A DNA stretch of 64,000 nucleotides from Primula veris (taxonomy: Eukaryota; Streptophyta; Magnoliopsida; Ericales; Primulaceae). The notes below the pieces were generated by a model. That model was not told the origin of the DNA and searched no databases. It saw only the letters and a list, made by a program, of their open reading frames with translations. Shown piece after piece: positions 32,481-42,699 of this stretch. The first letter of the stretch is position 1; every line of letters begins with the position of its first letter. Location of the stretch: positions 26,810,661 through 26,874,660 of the forward strand of contig OY821748.1 in assembly GCA_963682055.1 (NCBI GenBank), in the 5' to 3' direction. The position numbers were made by a program, and so were the translations under genes.

Positions 32481-32744
32481 TATTTGGATGTTTAGCAATG
32501 GCAGTGGGAAATTTTCAAGAGGTTAAAGATCTAAAACAAAGGCAGATCCAATAAGATATATTTTGGCACTTTTTTTTGGACTTCCAAGCATCACAAAAGG
32601 GTTTGTTGGATCTGGCAAAGCTCAGGTTACAAGCTCTCATGAATACAGAAGGGTTCACTCAAATAATTTTTGATCTTTGATCAAGTTAATTTCCATTTTA
32701 GTCCCCCATCGTCTATATTTATTATTATTTATAGGTAACCTATA
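32481..32744 (-). other. Possible decayed coding fragment
   Basis: On the minus strand an open stretch (clearest in unit 2, 55,620-55,802) begins MEINLIKDQKLFVVNPSVFM and contains FARSNKPFCDAWKS. A 1-bp difference breaks it in unit 1. I do not recognise it. Composition is more protein-like than its surroundings, but it is short. Confidence 0.25.
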
Positions 32745-34090
32745 TTGAATGCTAGTAATGATTTGCGTAGTGGACTCTATAAATCAATTAAGCTTCTGCT
32801 ACCGGATTAGTTTAATAGGAAGATGAAACAATCAATTTGAATCTTACTTATAGTACCTATCATTATATCGTTTTTCTTATATCTAACATGGAACTTTCAA
32901 GCCGGAGCAACAACGGGCATGAAGGTCGATCTATTGGAAAACATATTTATCCTTATATCTTATACTACGAAAGACATCTGGATAAATAGTAGACATTAAT
33001 GGTAACCATACTACAAAAATAAGAAAGGAGGGATTGATTCTAACCTATGAAGCTTCAATCGGATGGTCCGAGTCTTTTGAAATGGAATGAACAATGATCT
33101 GAAGTGAACAAAAATCTGATCTTCTAATGTGATTGTCCTCTGCCATTCTCTGCTTACTTTGGAATAGCTTTATATAGCCTGTTGAATTTGGACAATATTT
33201 ATTTACCTCATTTTAACACACAAACATAAAAAAGGAAGCAACTATAACTTTTATTTGAATAAGAATTAAGAACTGTCACAAGGTTTTCTTTTTTTCTTAA
33301 ATGTTCTACACTTGTTAATCTATTATTTTACCTATGTATCAATTTCAACACACTAGCAATTAATAAGCAGTTCCATATCAGAGTTTCTAATAAATTGGAT
33401 GATAAGAAAGGCTTATTCAGAAACATTTATACAACACAATATTTGCTTTCCCGGTTATATTTCTTATGGTATATCTTTACTATTAAATATGGAATACTAT
33501 TTTAACAATTAAGATCCCATCTCATAATATATTTGTGGTGATTTATAAACAACAGACGAATCTTTAACCACATGAATATTGTGGATTTAATATTGTGATT
33601 GTAAATAAGAATAATTTATGAAAATGAAAATGACAACAAAAATTAAAAAATTGATTACGCATAGAAGCACCATGAAAAAGAGACAGCGGAAAGAGTGATA
33701 GATAATAGATATGTGGAACATATAACGTACAAGCATTGGCACGAATGACATTCATTTTTATAGATGTTCTACCTCGAGATTGACAACAATGTAAATTTTA
33801 GAGTTTTCTTGCTATTTTACCCACAGCTCTCTCGCGAGAGTGTTATGTTCGGGTTTCTCAGGCAGTGGCTTTATAGTTGTTTCTTAAATGCTATTAAGGA
33901 AACATAGCGATTATCAATAAATTGGATGGTCCTTAGTATTAAAAAGTTAATGCGAGTTCAAATTTCTTACCTCTTAGGGATTCTGTGATACCTATGCATA
34001 TACATATATTATTGATTTTTGTATTAAATTATGTCCATATTACTTGTACATAATCTACCAATTAATGTCCATATTATTTGTATATACTAA
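32745..34090 (-). promoter_or_regulatory. Promoter-like non-coding block 2 (paralogue of 16,590-17,770)
   Basis: Aligns in the same orientation with block 1. On the minus strand CTATAAAAATGAATG (about 33,755) sits where block 1 has its TATA-like box, with a pyrimidine-rich leader downstream. The exon-like segment (about 33,040-33,100) is conserved, again bounded by AG and GT. The possible donor GTAAGT of block 1 is GTACGT here. It carries a palindromic CTCTCTCGCGAGAG (about 33,828). The 63-codon frame 33,564-33,755 is not kept in block 1. Unit-2 copy: about 55,845-57,135. Confidence 0.4.
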
Positions 34091-34929
34091 AATTAACCTT
34101 ATGTTTATGTTCATGTAAGTAATTTACAATATTGCCCATTATAATTTTTTATGCAAAAGTTGAGTGATTTACATTATTAGATGGGTGCACTAAATTATAA
34201 TATATTTCAGAGTTTAAATACAGGTTTACATACTCAAAAGTTTTGTCAAAAAACATTACTTAGTGGAAGCTTCGCATAATTATGTTAATGTACACATACA
34301 CATTATAGAGTTTTATCTTTAAGACTATTGTCTCCGTTGATTTAATCAATCTACACTGTCAGTGGTGTATAGGTTCTTATAGTTAAGTGAAAACAAAAGA
34401 TTGAATATTATATCCAATTTCATCATAATAATTCTTGACACAGTCGGAGACGGGGGTGTAAAATAAAATAAACCATACATCTGAATTTCTTATTTCAAGA
34501 AAAGGTCTGTTCTTTAGTTCCCAAGCGTATATGGAGGAAACTTTTGATGAAAAAAGATATCTAAGTCGAATTTTTCTTGTAAAAACATCAAATAAATGTA
34601 GCAATATCTAGTAGCAATTTATTTAATACTCGCTGTCTCGCTTGAATCTGGTTGTGCCTCAACTTATTGCTGTATAGAAGACTGGGTTCATTCTATTTTT
34701 AAGCTACAATTTTAGCCAGAATAGGGGAAATTTCAAACCCCTCAACATCTTTTATGTTACCTTTCATGTAAAAAAAAGTAAATATTTCCTTTGATTATCA
34801 TCTTGCAGGTTATATATAAGGGACAATAATGGACAACTCTCAACATAAAAATTTAGCAATGATATTGTATAATTAAGTATACTGAAGTAGAAGTAACAGG
34901 CAACGTTGCGAACTTGAAATTCCCTCGTG
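34091..34929. other. AT-rich intergenic stretch
   Basis: The only notable frame is a minus-strand 73-codon stretch (34,383-34,604, starting MLHLFDVFTRKIRLRYLF) that is also open in unit 2 (57,447-57,668). With so little divergence this is weak evidence, and no domain is recognised. Confidence 0.4.
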
Positions 34930-35183
34930 CAAAGTTTTAAATAGCGTTATCGCTATCGTAGCGTTTTTTCGAGAGAAACGCTAAAAGCGTTAATAGCGTT
35001 GCTACATAGCGTTTTGCGGTGTATTTTTTTGCCTAAATATGCACTAAACTTTAGAATATATAACAATAAAAAAAGAAATGCATAGTTATATTAGATAGTA
35101 ATAAAAAAAAATTGAAAAAAAAATTTGTTGTAGGTGAGTTTTGAACTTATGTCTGTTGGAAATTATAGCACTGTCTCAACCAA
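34930..35183. mobile_element. hAT-type MITE, left part only (unit 1)
   Basis: Starts CAAAGTTTTAAATAGCG after CCCTCGTG (34,922-34,929), the 8-bp target duplication seen complete in unit 2. Rich in TAGCG words. It ends at the 1.73-kb deletion breakpoint. Confidence 0.75.
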
Positions 35184-35201
35184 CTGGATAATATCTTATG
35201 T
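35184..35201. other. Deletion junction with 18-bp filler
   Basis: Unit 2 continues for 1,733 bp (58,243-59,975) where unit 1 has CTGGATAATATCTTATGT. A similar word, GGTAATATCTTGTCC, lies 200 bp away in the LINE (about 35,408), so the filler may be templated by end-joining repair. Confidence 0.75.
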
Positions 35202-38200
35202 CTAATAGAATTATTACTGCATCTAATTCCCATGCAATTTTCAAAGTAACTCCATATTTCAGTGGCTAGAGGACCATTAGCAAACAAATGATTTATAGTT
35301 TCAGTTTGTTTTCTAGAACCTAATTGAATGCTTTTTTTTTTTGGATTTGAGTGTCTAGAGGGATAGCTCCTTGCAACATTTTCCACACAAAATAAGATAA
35401 CTTGAGAGGTAATATCTTGTCCCAGCTTAACTCATTTGACCAACAACTATTATATTTGGTTCTACTGATTTCCTAAGCTGATTTTAATTTAAAGTCACCT
35501 TTTTCTGTAGCTTTCCAGATTGCTTCATCATTTTTATTTCTCAGTTCAATAGCTTTGACAAATAAATGTCTTTTTTCTACAGAAATAAAATTAGAAATTT
35601 CCCCCCTATCCCACTTGCCATTAGTATGCAAATCCTTTATTTTGCACCCATTACCAATGTTAGTATTCAATATGGGACCTAAATCTGTCCAGTTGCCTAG
35701 GTTAACCAGAATATCCCTTGTACCAATTTACCATTTTATATTCTCCTCTGCAATCTTCTTTACTTTGATCATTCTTTTCCAAGTATGGGAGCCCTTTTTT
35801 ATCATTAACATCATTAGGATGTTTTTTTCCACAATATTTATTTAACATAAATTCAGCCCACAAAGACTTTTTAGGTCTAAACTTCCATCAAAGTTTAATA
35901 GAAAATACTTCAATAATGTCTTCAAATCTTCTCAAACCTAGACCTGCTTTTTTAATAGGTTTACAATTTGTTTTCCAGGTTACCCAATGAAACTTATTTT
36001 TACCATCATTTTGCCCTCAAAGAAAATTAGCTAAGATTTGATCTACTTTCTTAATAACCAGGATAGGACTCATAGCAGATAGAGTATAGACATGCATAGA
36101 TTGTAAAACATGTCCAACTACCTCCCATAGTGAGAATTTGAGAATTCCAAGCAGCCAATTTACTCCTAACTTTTAAGACGTGTTCGTGAAAAAGAATGCA
36201 CTTCTTATGACCTGAATACAATTTGCAACCCAAATATGTGAGCGGAGGCTTTTTACGGCTAATGCCCAAAATTTTCTTTTTGTCTTCTTTTTGATCTATA
36301 GTGACACCTTTAGATATGTAGGCAAAGCTTTTGTCCAAACTTATTTCTTGGCTAGAATCTCTGTTATACAACTTTAAAACTTTATTTATTTTCTCGGCTG
36401 AATTCTTATTTGCAGCACTAAAGATGATTAAGTCATCAGCAAAAGAAAGGTGACAAAACCACATTGGGCTTGCTTCCAATAGGGCTTTTGAAGACCTTCC
36501 ACAAATTCTTGAGTCAGTAAAACATTATCAATAATGTCTCTGTTTTTGACAAAACCACATTGCTTTGCTTAAATAATATGAGGAAGAATTGTAGATAGTC
36601 TTGTGGCCACAATTTTAGATATTACTTTGTTGTAAAAGGTACACAACCTAATAGGTCTAAATTCTAAAAAATTATAGGGAGTGTTTGTCTTAGAAATTAA
36701 AGCTAATTGTTAGGTCGAAAGTAAAAGGTTATTGTACCGTATTTGTTTGTCACTATATTGTCAAAAAATATTGAGTTAATTTAGATTGAACACTTATTAT
36801 GTTGACATTTAATGCGTAAAATGTTTTTTAAGTTGTGATTAAATTCAGGTTGAGGTTACAACTTCAGTTATAACTGAAACCGGCGGACATAAACTTCCTA
36901 TTTGATTAATATTAGAATTCTTTGTAAGGTTATAAATAAATTCAATTAGACTCTAATATTTTGTGACTCTACATCATAGATTATACAACAAATAAAGAGA
37001 GAGACCTGCGAAATATTGGAGAAAAAAATTATTATTTGAGAGAAATTTATTACGGGATGTCATTAGATATTGAGTGATGTTAGGTAGGAGAAATAGTTTG
37101 GTAGACAAATACTAGTGAGAAAGTAATTGAGTATTGTAAGATTTCAGTCTACTATTGTAAGCTTGACAATATCGATAAAAACTGACTGAGTGGCTCGGAG
37201 ACGTAAATGTGGTGAGCACATCGAACTTCGTTATTAAACGCATGATGTTATTTACTATTCTGTCAGAACTCTTCAATTATAACTAAAATGCGTAACAGCT
37301 TTCGAAACATTAGGCAAACGTATTTTTCACTAACAAAGTAGAAGACATAGCTTTAAGAATTAAAGAGCACATGAAGAATTGATGTACCGCTTTAACCATA
37401 TCATCACTAATAATCTTCCACACAGCAGTACAAAATAAGTCATTAAACCCATCTAAACCAGGTGTACTAGTCTTATTGAGCTCCCAAATAGTTGTTTTGA
37501 CCTATTCAACTGTGATTTCAGCAATTAGGGATCGGTTATCCTCCATATTAACCACTTGAGATAAATTATCAAAACTTTTATATTCTTGACTGAAAGTTTG
37601 GATAATTTTCCTCAAGTGGTTAATATGGAGGATAACCAATTCCTATTAGAAATAGTTTCATTTTCAATACCACTTTTATCTATAATGACATCACCATTGC
37701 TATTTGTGACTGAATGAATGTAGTTTTTTTTTTTTTTTTTATTAACCACACCATGAAAGAATTTAGTATTCAAATCACCTTCCATTGCCCATTTTAAATT
37801 AGCTTTTTGGCTCCAAAACTTTTCGTCTATTTTAATTATGTATTTCAAGTTAGCTTCAGCCTCAGCAAGATAGATTTTATTATCTATTGTATGAGAAATT
37901 TTCATATTAAATTCCTTGGTTTCAACTTGATCTTGAGCTTCAAAACTTTTTGAAATATATTACCAAAAGTTTCCTTATTCCAAATAATAAGATCTTTTCT
38001 CAAAGCCTTTAAGTTATTAACAAGAGAATAGAGAGCATTACCTCAAACACGAGGTTTCCACACTTTTTCCACCAAATGATAAAACCCTTTATATTAGCAA
38101 CCCAAAATTTCTAAAATATAAATCTTCTAAGGATTGTTATCATACTGAGTCTTGAAAGTGATTAATAAAGGGTAGTGATCAGAGTTGGGTCATGAAAGTG

Positions 38201-38930
38201 ATTGTTAAAACTTTGTTGATTCTCTAAAACCAGCATTAATCCCATCTCTTTTGTTTCACCAGGTGAAGTTGGAGTCAGTAAAGGGTAACTCAGTAGCGTT
38301 TATGTCTTCAATACAATCAAGGTAATCCTGAGCTGATCTCAAGTTAATCTCTGCTCCACCAATTTTGTCTTCTTCTTTGATAATAGTTTTAAAATCTTCC
38401 CCAATAAACCAATGGTCATTTGTATAATTTTGTCTCAAAAAGAACCAAAGGTCCTCTCTTTCTAAAGTTGTACATTTAGCATATATAATGGAGAAAATAT
38501 TGGCTTGCTAAGTAAACTTGTAGAGATTTTGAAATTTACACACTGGTTATTCTGGTTGAGAAGTTGTAAAATCTCTCTTATAAAATACCCAAATTTTGTC
38601 ACCATCATGGGACAGAGGTGCATCAAAACCCAACTTTCTCTTGTAACTTTCTAACTGCTTGCACAAACCATAGGCTCTAGACAAACTAGTAAAATTAAAT
38701 TGTAGCATTTACACAGACTTTTCAGTCTATTAGAAGTGGCAGAATTACCAATTCCTCTATTATTTCATATGAGGACATTAATCAATTAACACTTTTATTA
38801 ACCCTTACATTAGAGGATCTAAGGTTCTTCGGTGAAACTGGTAGTGAGCCTTTTTTAGCTTCATTTTTCTCTTTTTTCTTATTCAATTTTTTTTTTTGCT
38901 TTTTTGTGAGCTCCCAATTAATGATCATCC
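35202..38930 (-). pseudogene. LINE copy 1 ORF2 (endonuclease, RT, zinc-binding), broken
   Basis: From the N-terminal side (right): endonuclease YAKCTTLEREDLW and IGEDFKTIIKEEDKIGG (about 38,500-38,256); linker FWSQKANLKWAMEGDLNTKFFHG (split over the 37,612-37,905 piece); RT start FRPIRLC after the LTR (about 36,640); RT catalytic box HLSFADDLIIFSAANKNS (36,051-36,479); then LTYLGCKL; then the zinc-binding end QTETINHLFANGPLATEIW (35,147-35,386). RT motif B is deleted at 36,500, and stops and frameshifts separate all pieces. Confidence 0.85.
36718..37329 (+). repeat. Solo LTR inside LINE copy 1
   Basis: 612 bp from TGTTAGGTCGAAAG to GTATTTTTCA, flanked by CTAAT and CTAAC, a 5-bp duplication with one change. 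Removing it restores the LINE reading around SLILKAMSSTL and LISKTN. No internal region or primer site remains. The downstream part contains a GACGTAAATGTGGTGAGCAC segment of the type seen near the ends of plant copia LTRs. The same insertion starts at 63,658 in LINE copy 2, where extra sequence after about 63,840 suggests this copy has an internal deletion. Confidence 0.7.
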
Positions 38931-39247
38931 CCTGGTTTTTTTGGAATGGACTTTGGTGACAAGTTTGGCTGAATAGATATATTGTGAGAAAGATCTGGCA
39001 ACTTAGACGAATCTCCCTACCTTCATCTAACTCGGTATTTATTTATTCTTCCCTTTCAATATCTTATTCATAGCTTATTATTTCACATTCTTCTTCTTTT
39101 TCAGGTTGCTTAGACACACTTGGATTATCTACAATTATTTCTTCATCCACATCTAGGGGCTAAGATAGTGTACGCCTAGTGGGGGCGGTTGCCTCTGCTA
39201 AAATATGAACAAATACCATTTTATATGTAATATTTATCAAAAAATGG

Positions 39248-39314
39248 TCTACCTTAGTGGGTAAATGCTAGAACTAAAAGTTCAGTTGTGGCCAAAGGTT
39301 GTGGGGTTAAGTCT
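39248..39314 (+). other. tRNA-like Pol III box pair, unit-2 copy
   Basis: Duplicate of 1,491-1,556. The A-box-like word is unchanged; the B-box-like word reads GGTTAAGTCTC. Confidence 0.3.
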
Positions 39315-39682
39315 CGCAGCTGGAGAAATTCACCACTTTTTCTGTTTTACATTTTCACTATGAAATATTTTTTTCGAAAAATCTTTTATAATATCTTAAA
39401 AATCACCAGAAATATTGAAATCGAAAACCATTAGTACACGTCTCTCTTATAGTTGTATTAAATATAAATTGTGTATATTGTGTGATTTTATTACATTTTT
39501 ATAATGAAATATTTTTTTCTAAAAATCTTTTATAGTTTCTTAAGAATCTTCAGTAATATTCAAATCTAAAACTATTAGCAGTACTTCTCTTGTAGTTTTA
39601 TTAAAAATAAAGTATATGGTCAGAAATAATTAAAATGCAAATGAAAAAAAATTCCCAAGTGTACTTAATCAATTATTAGAGT

Positions 39683-40963
39683 TTAGAACATTATTTGCAA
39701 AAGCTTATTATATATATCTAAAACATAATATAAATATTCATCATAGAGCTCAATCGAAATCCTACCTCTGCGCCTGTCTACATCTTCTTCTATGTCCACA
39801 GTAAGGTCTGCAATTTCTCCGTTTTTGTTATTATTAGCAACCTCAGTATTTGCAGTGCTATCTTCCTTTTCTATCTCAATATTTTCCACTAAATCACAAT
39901 TTTTTTCTATTGCATTTTGTTCAGGCTCAATCTGAATTGGCCGCTCCTTGTTATCACCTTCTTTTTCTTGATCCTTGTATCCAAAGGTTTTGGACACCCA
40001 GTCCCGTGTGCTCATTTTACTGTTATTTTTGTAATAATTGCCCCTTTGGAATTTTTTGGGCTGCTCTTTTTCCTTATTTTGCTCCCTATCTCTATTATAG
40101 TTGTAATTTGTGGTCTTTTTTTCATTTTTGCTTGGCTGTTGATTATTCTTGGGCTCGTGTTCTGGGGCATTGTTCTTATTTTCTTCTTCTTTTTCTTTCT
40201 TAGCCTCTTTCTTGAAAATGCAATTTTCCTCTTTATGTCCCAATTTATAGTAGTAGAAACAATATTTTGCAGATCTTCGTACTCACACTATTGCCAAAAA
40301 CCAAGGTTTTCATCCTCTCCATAGTTAATTCTAAGCATTTCATTTAGTTCATGTGCTAAATCAATTTCAACACAAATACCGGAAAATCCAGGTCTAGTAA
40401 GCTTGGCTGTGGGTTCTAATACCTTTAGCAGATGACCAAAAGCCCTTTCTATAGAGAAAATACTGGTTTTATTGTATAAATGGATAGGTAATTTGGGTAA
40501 TGAGATCCAAATGGGGATTACAGTTGACTCGGTGCTTCAGTATCAAAATCAAAGTCCATTTAAAAGTATGCATAGGCTTACCTTCTATGTACCATATTTT
40601 TTTAAGCCACTATTGCTGAAAATCTTCTTCATGAAAACATCTCACCAATATATGTTTGTTATCAAAAACTCCGATGTTGTAAGCAGCTTGTAGATCTAGA
40701 TTTTTGAAAACTTTTTTGATTGCTTCTAGGTTGGGTTTTTCGTGCGAGAACTTACCCAACTATGATATACTTAAATGGCTTTGATAGTTGTTGAACATCT
40801 TCCATAGTATATATATGTGCCGAGTTCTTTGAAAGGTATCTCTCTTTTGGGTTTAGGGCTTACAATCAAATGTGAAATTTTTTGTGGCTAGGGAATCTGG
40901 TGAAATGAGTTGGTTATTCCTTAGTTTGTCTCTCTCCGGTGACGTATTTGCATGGTCGACCAT
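39683..40963 (-). pseudogene. LINE copy 1 ORF1, broken
   Basis: Starts at 40,963 with MVDHANTSPERDK. A stop shared with copy 0 follows within about 40 codons. DUF4283-type sequence (IWISLPKLPIHLYN and LTRPGFSGICVEIDLAHEL) lies at about 40,320-40,560. A zinc knuckle at about 40,220-40,265 reads CFYYYKLGHKEENC, so the second Cys is Tyr. The C-terminal 186 codons (39,683-40,243) are open and very rich in Lys, Glu and Asn. Positively charged ORF1 tails of this kind bind RNA. Confidence 0.8.
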
Positions 40964-41482
40964 GCTGACGGCGGTTAGGGTTATCCACCCTAGACGTGTT
41001 TCTTTTTATCTCTCTAGGTTATATATATATAAATATATTTATTTATTTATTCGTTTATAGTGAAAGTTTTTAATAAATAGAAAATCCCCGACATTTACAA
41101 TAATATCGAGGGAAATATATAGTTATGATGCTAAAAAAATAATTAAAATAGGTAAATAGAGTGAAATAATTTAGAATGATAATTTTATTAGTATTTTTTA
41201 TATAAGTGAGGGAAACACCCTAATTTTATTAATATTTTTTTTGGAATAAAAAAGGACATACAAGAAAATTAAAAACAAAGTTTTTTTTTTTTGAAAATGA
41301 AACTTATAAAGAACCAACTTCTAAGTATTTTATTCGTGTATGTCCTTTTTTAAGATGATCCTTTTCTTTATATAGTAAAAGTTGGATTATTCATTAACCA
41401 TCCTATCTTTGATTCTATCATTTAGAAAAACAATCCAAAACAACTAAAAGATAATATAAAAGAAAAAAAAATTCCTCTAGAA

Positions 41483-42061
41483 ATATTTAATCGATATGTT
41501 CAGATCAACCCGAGGCTTTTTCACCGCCACTGGAGATAGGACCATTGTGTGGCAACGAGGGCAAGTAGGGTTGTTTCTTGATATTAGCACGTTAAGAAAT
41601 AAATTGGGAAAACCAGCGGCATACGATGACGAAGATTTCACCTCGTATTTTGTTTCAATTTCAATTTTGAGGATGAATAGTTTGGCGAAGATGAAGATGG
41701 TTTTGACCGTGTTGATTGAGCTTGAGTTCTAAGCTTGGTTCGTCAAATAAGTTCAATGTATGTTTGGATGAGGGTGCCATATTCAAGTCTTGAAGCTTTG
41801 TGAATGATTCTTTGGACTGAAGTTTACTATGGGAATAACTTTCTGGAGGTAAACTTTACCTCACTTTAAATCAAGACGCTTTTCCCACCCTTAAGGAACT
41901 TGCAAATCAAAGTCCAACTCCGTCGACTGGGTTAATCACCTCTGCCAAACATCTATCGAGTGATCAACGCCATTAGTTTACCAGAAGAAGAATCAACAGT
42001 TGGATTATCTTCCTTGAACCCGTTCAATTATTCGGACTAGAGAGCTTACGTCTAGAGCCAT
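41483..42061 (-). pseudogene. CFL1-like antisense copy, unit 2
   Basis: Unit-2 counterpart of 4,739-5,318, nearly identical. It has a 1-bp deletion near 41,842 relative to unit 1 and a CATTAGTTT for CGTTGGTTT difference near 41,970. Same broken frames. Its sense partner is missing. Confidence 0.7.
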
Positions 42062-42123
42062 TTTATTACTAGAAAGAGAGTTTTAAGATAAATTTAGAGA
42101 CAAGTATGCGATTTCTCTATGTA

Positions 42124-42486
42124 TTTTTTTTATATAAATGGTGGGGAAAACCTACAATTTTTTTATTAATTGGCGATAAAAAATGCGGGAAAAAACCCCA
42201 AAATAGAATTAAAGGTCAAATTAGAGGAAATCTCAAAATAGAGAGCCTCTAACATAATAAGCAGAATTACAGGATTAAAAGATAAATAAAAATTGCTACA
42301 ATAAAAGAAAGTTGTCTTCAATTGAAAGATTCTCGATAATAAAGGGACCGCATGTAAAAATATAGGAAATAATGCCACGTTCCCCTTCCTTGTCCGTTCA
42401 TTTCCACCTGAAGAAGATTTCAGAGAGAGAAACGACATTCTCTCTCCTAAACGAATTTTTGATGGTGATTTCTAGGGTTCTAAGGA
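42124..42486 (-). mobile_element. Short non-autonomous retroposon, unit-2 copy
   Basis: 363 bp flanked by perfect 16-bp duplications GCGATTTCTCTATGTA at 42,108-42,123 and 42,487-42,502. The minus-strand end is ACCATTTATATAAAAAAAA. The intact duplication here fixes the boundaries of the unit-1 copy. Confidence 0.75.
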
Positions 42487-42699
42487 GCGATTTCTCTATG
42501 TAACTTAATAAATATACAAACACACAAATAGAATAGAGAGGGGCAACTATTCAAAAAATTACGAACAAAATGGTTCTAAGATAGTCATCAACAACAACTC
42601 GGAGATATTACAATTAAATGGTGAGAGAAGTTCATACCGGAATAAATACTTGCTTCTTTATAAGTTTCATTTTCAAAAAAAATTCTTTGTTTTATTTAG

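Larger units (their letters stand above)
1..37758. repeat. Tandem segmental duplication, unit 1
   Basis: Base 1 matches base 37,759, and collinear near-identical sequence continues between the two units. Anchor pairs: 1-3,537 with 37,759-41,336; 4,613-5,960 with about 41,355-42,694; 15,118-20,880 with about 46,068-52,665; 29,401-35,183 with about 52,660-58,242; 35,202-36,717 with 59,976-63,657. Unit 1 alone carries the gypsy insertion at 20,881. It lacks three pieces present in unit 2: about 3 kb at 15,113, 1.73 kb at 35,184 and 311 bp at 36,500. By eye, divergence in shared stretches is a few percent or less. Confidence 0.9.
35202..41058 (-). mobile_element. LINE copy 1 (3' end deleted, solo LTR inside)
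   Basis: Minus-strand LINE spanning the unit boundary. From the right: 5' end at 41,058 next to AGTGAAAGTTTTT (41,059-41,071), ORF1, inter-ORF region, ORF2 endonuclease, linker, RT and zinc-binding region. The RNase H and 3' end were lost in the deletion at 35,184. An LTR interrupts it at 36,718-37,329 and 311 bp of RT are missing at 36,500. Adding the parts kept in copy 2 gives an original length near 6.6 kb. Confidence 0.85.
41059..42694. mobile_element. Foldback element A, unit-2 copy (right arm only)
   Basis: The left arm starts normally at 41,059. After about 41,337 sequence equivalent to 3,538-4,612 is replaced by a short TGTATGTCCTTTTTT joint that resembles the arm end, so the sense CFL1-like copy is lost. 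The right arm continues to 42,694, where the 8.7-kb deletion begins. No hairpin over the gene can form here. Confidence 0.7.
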
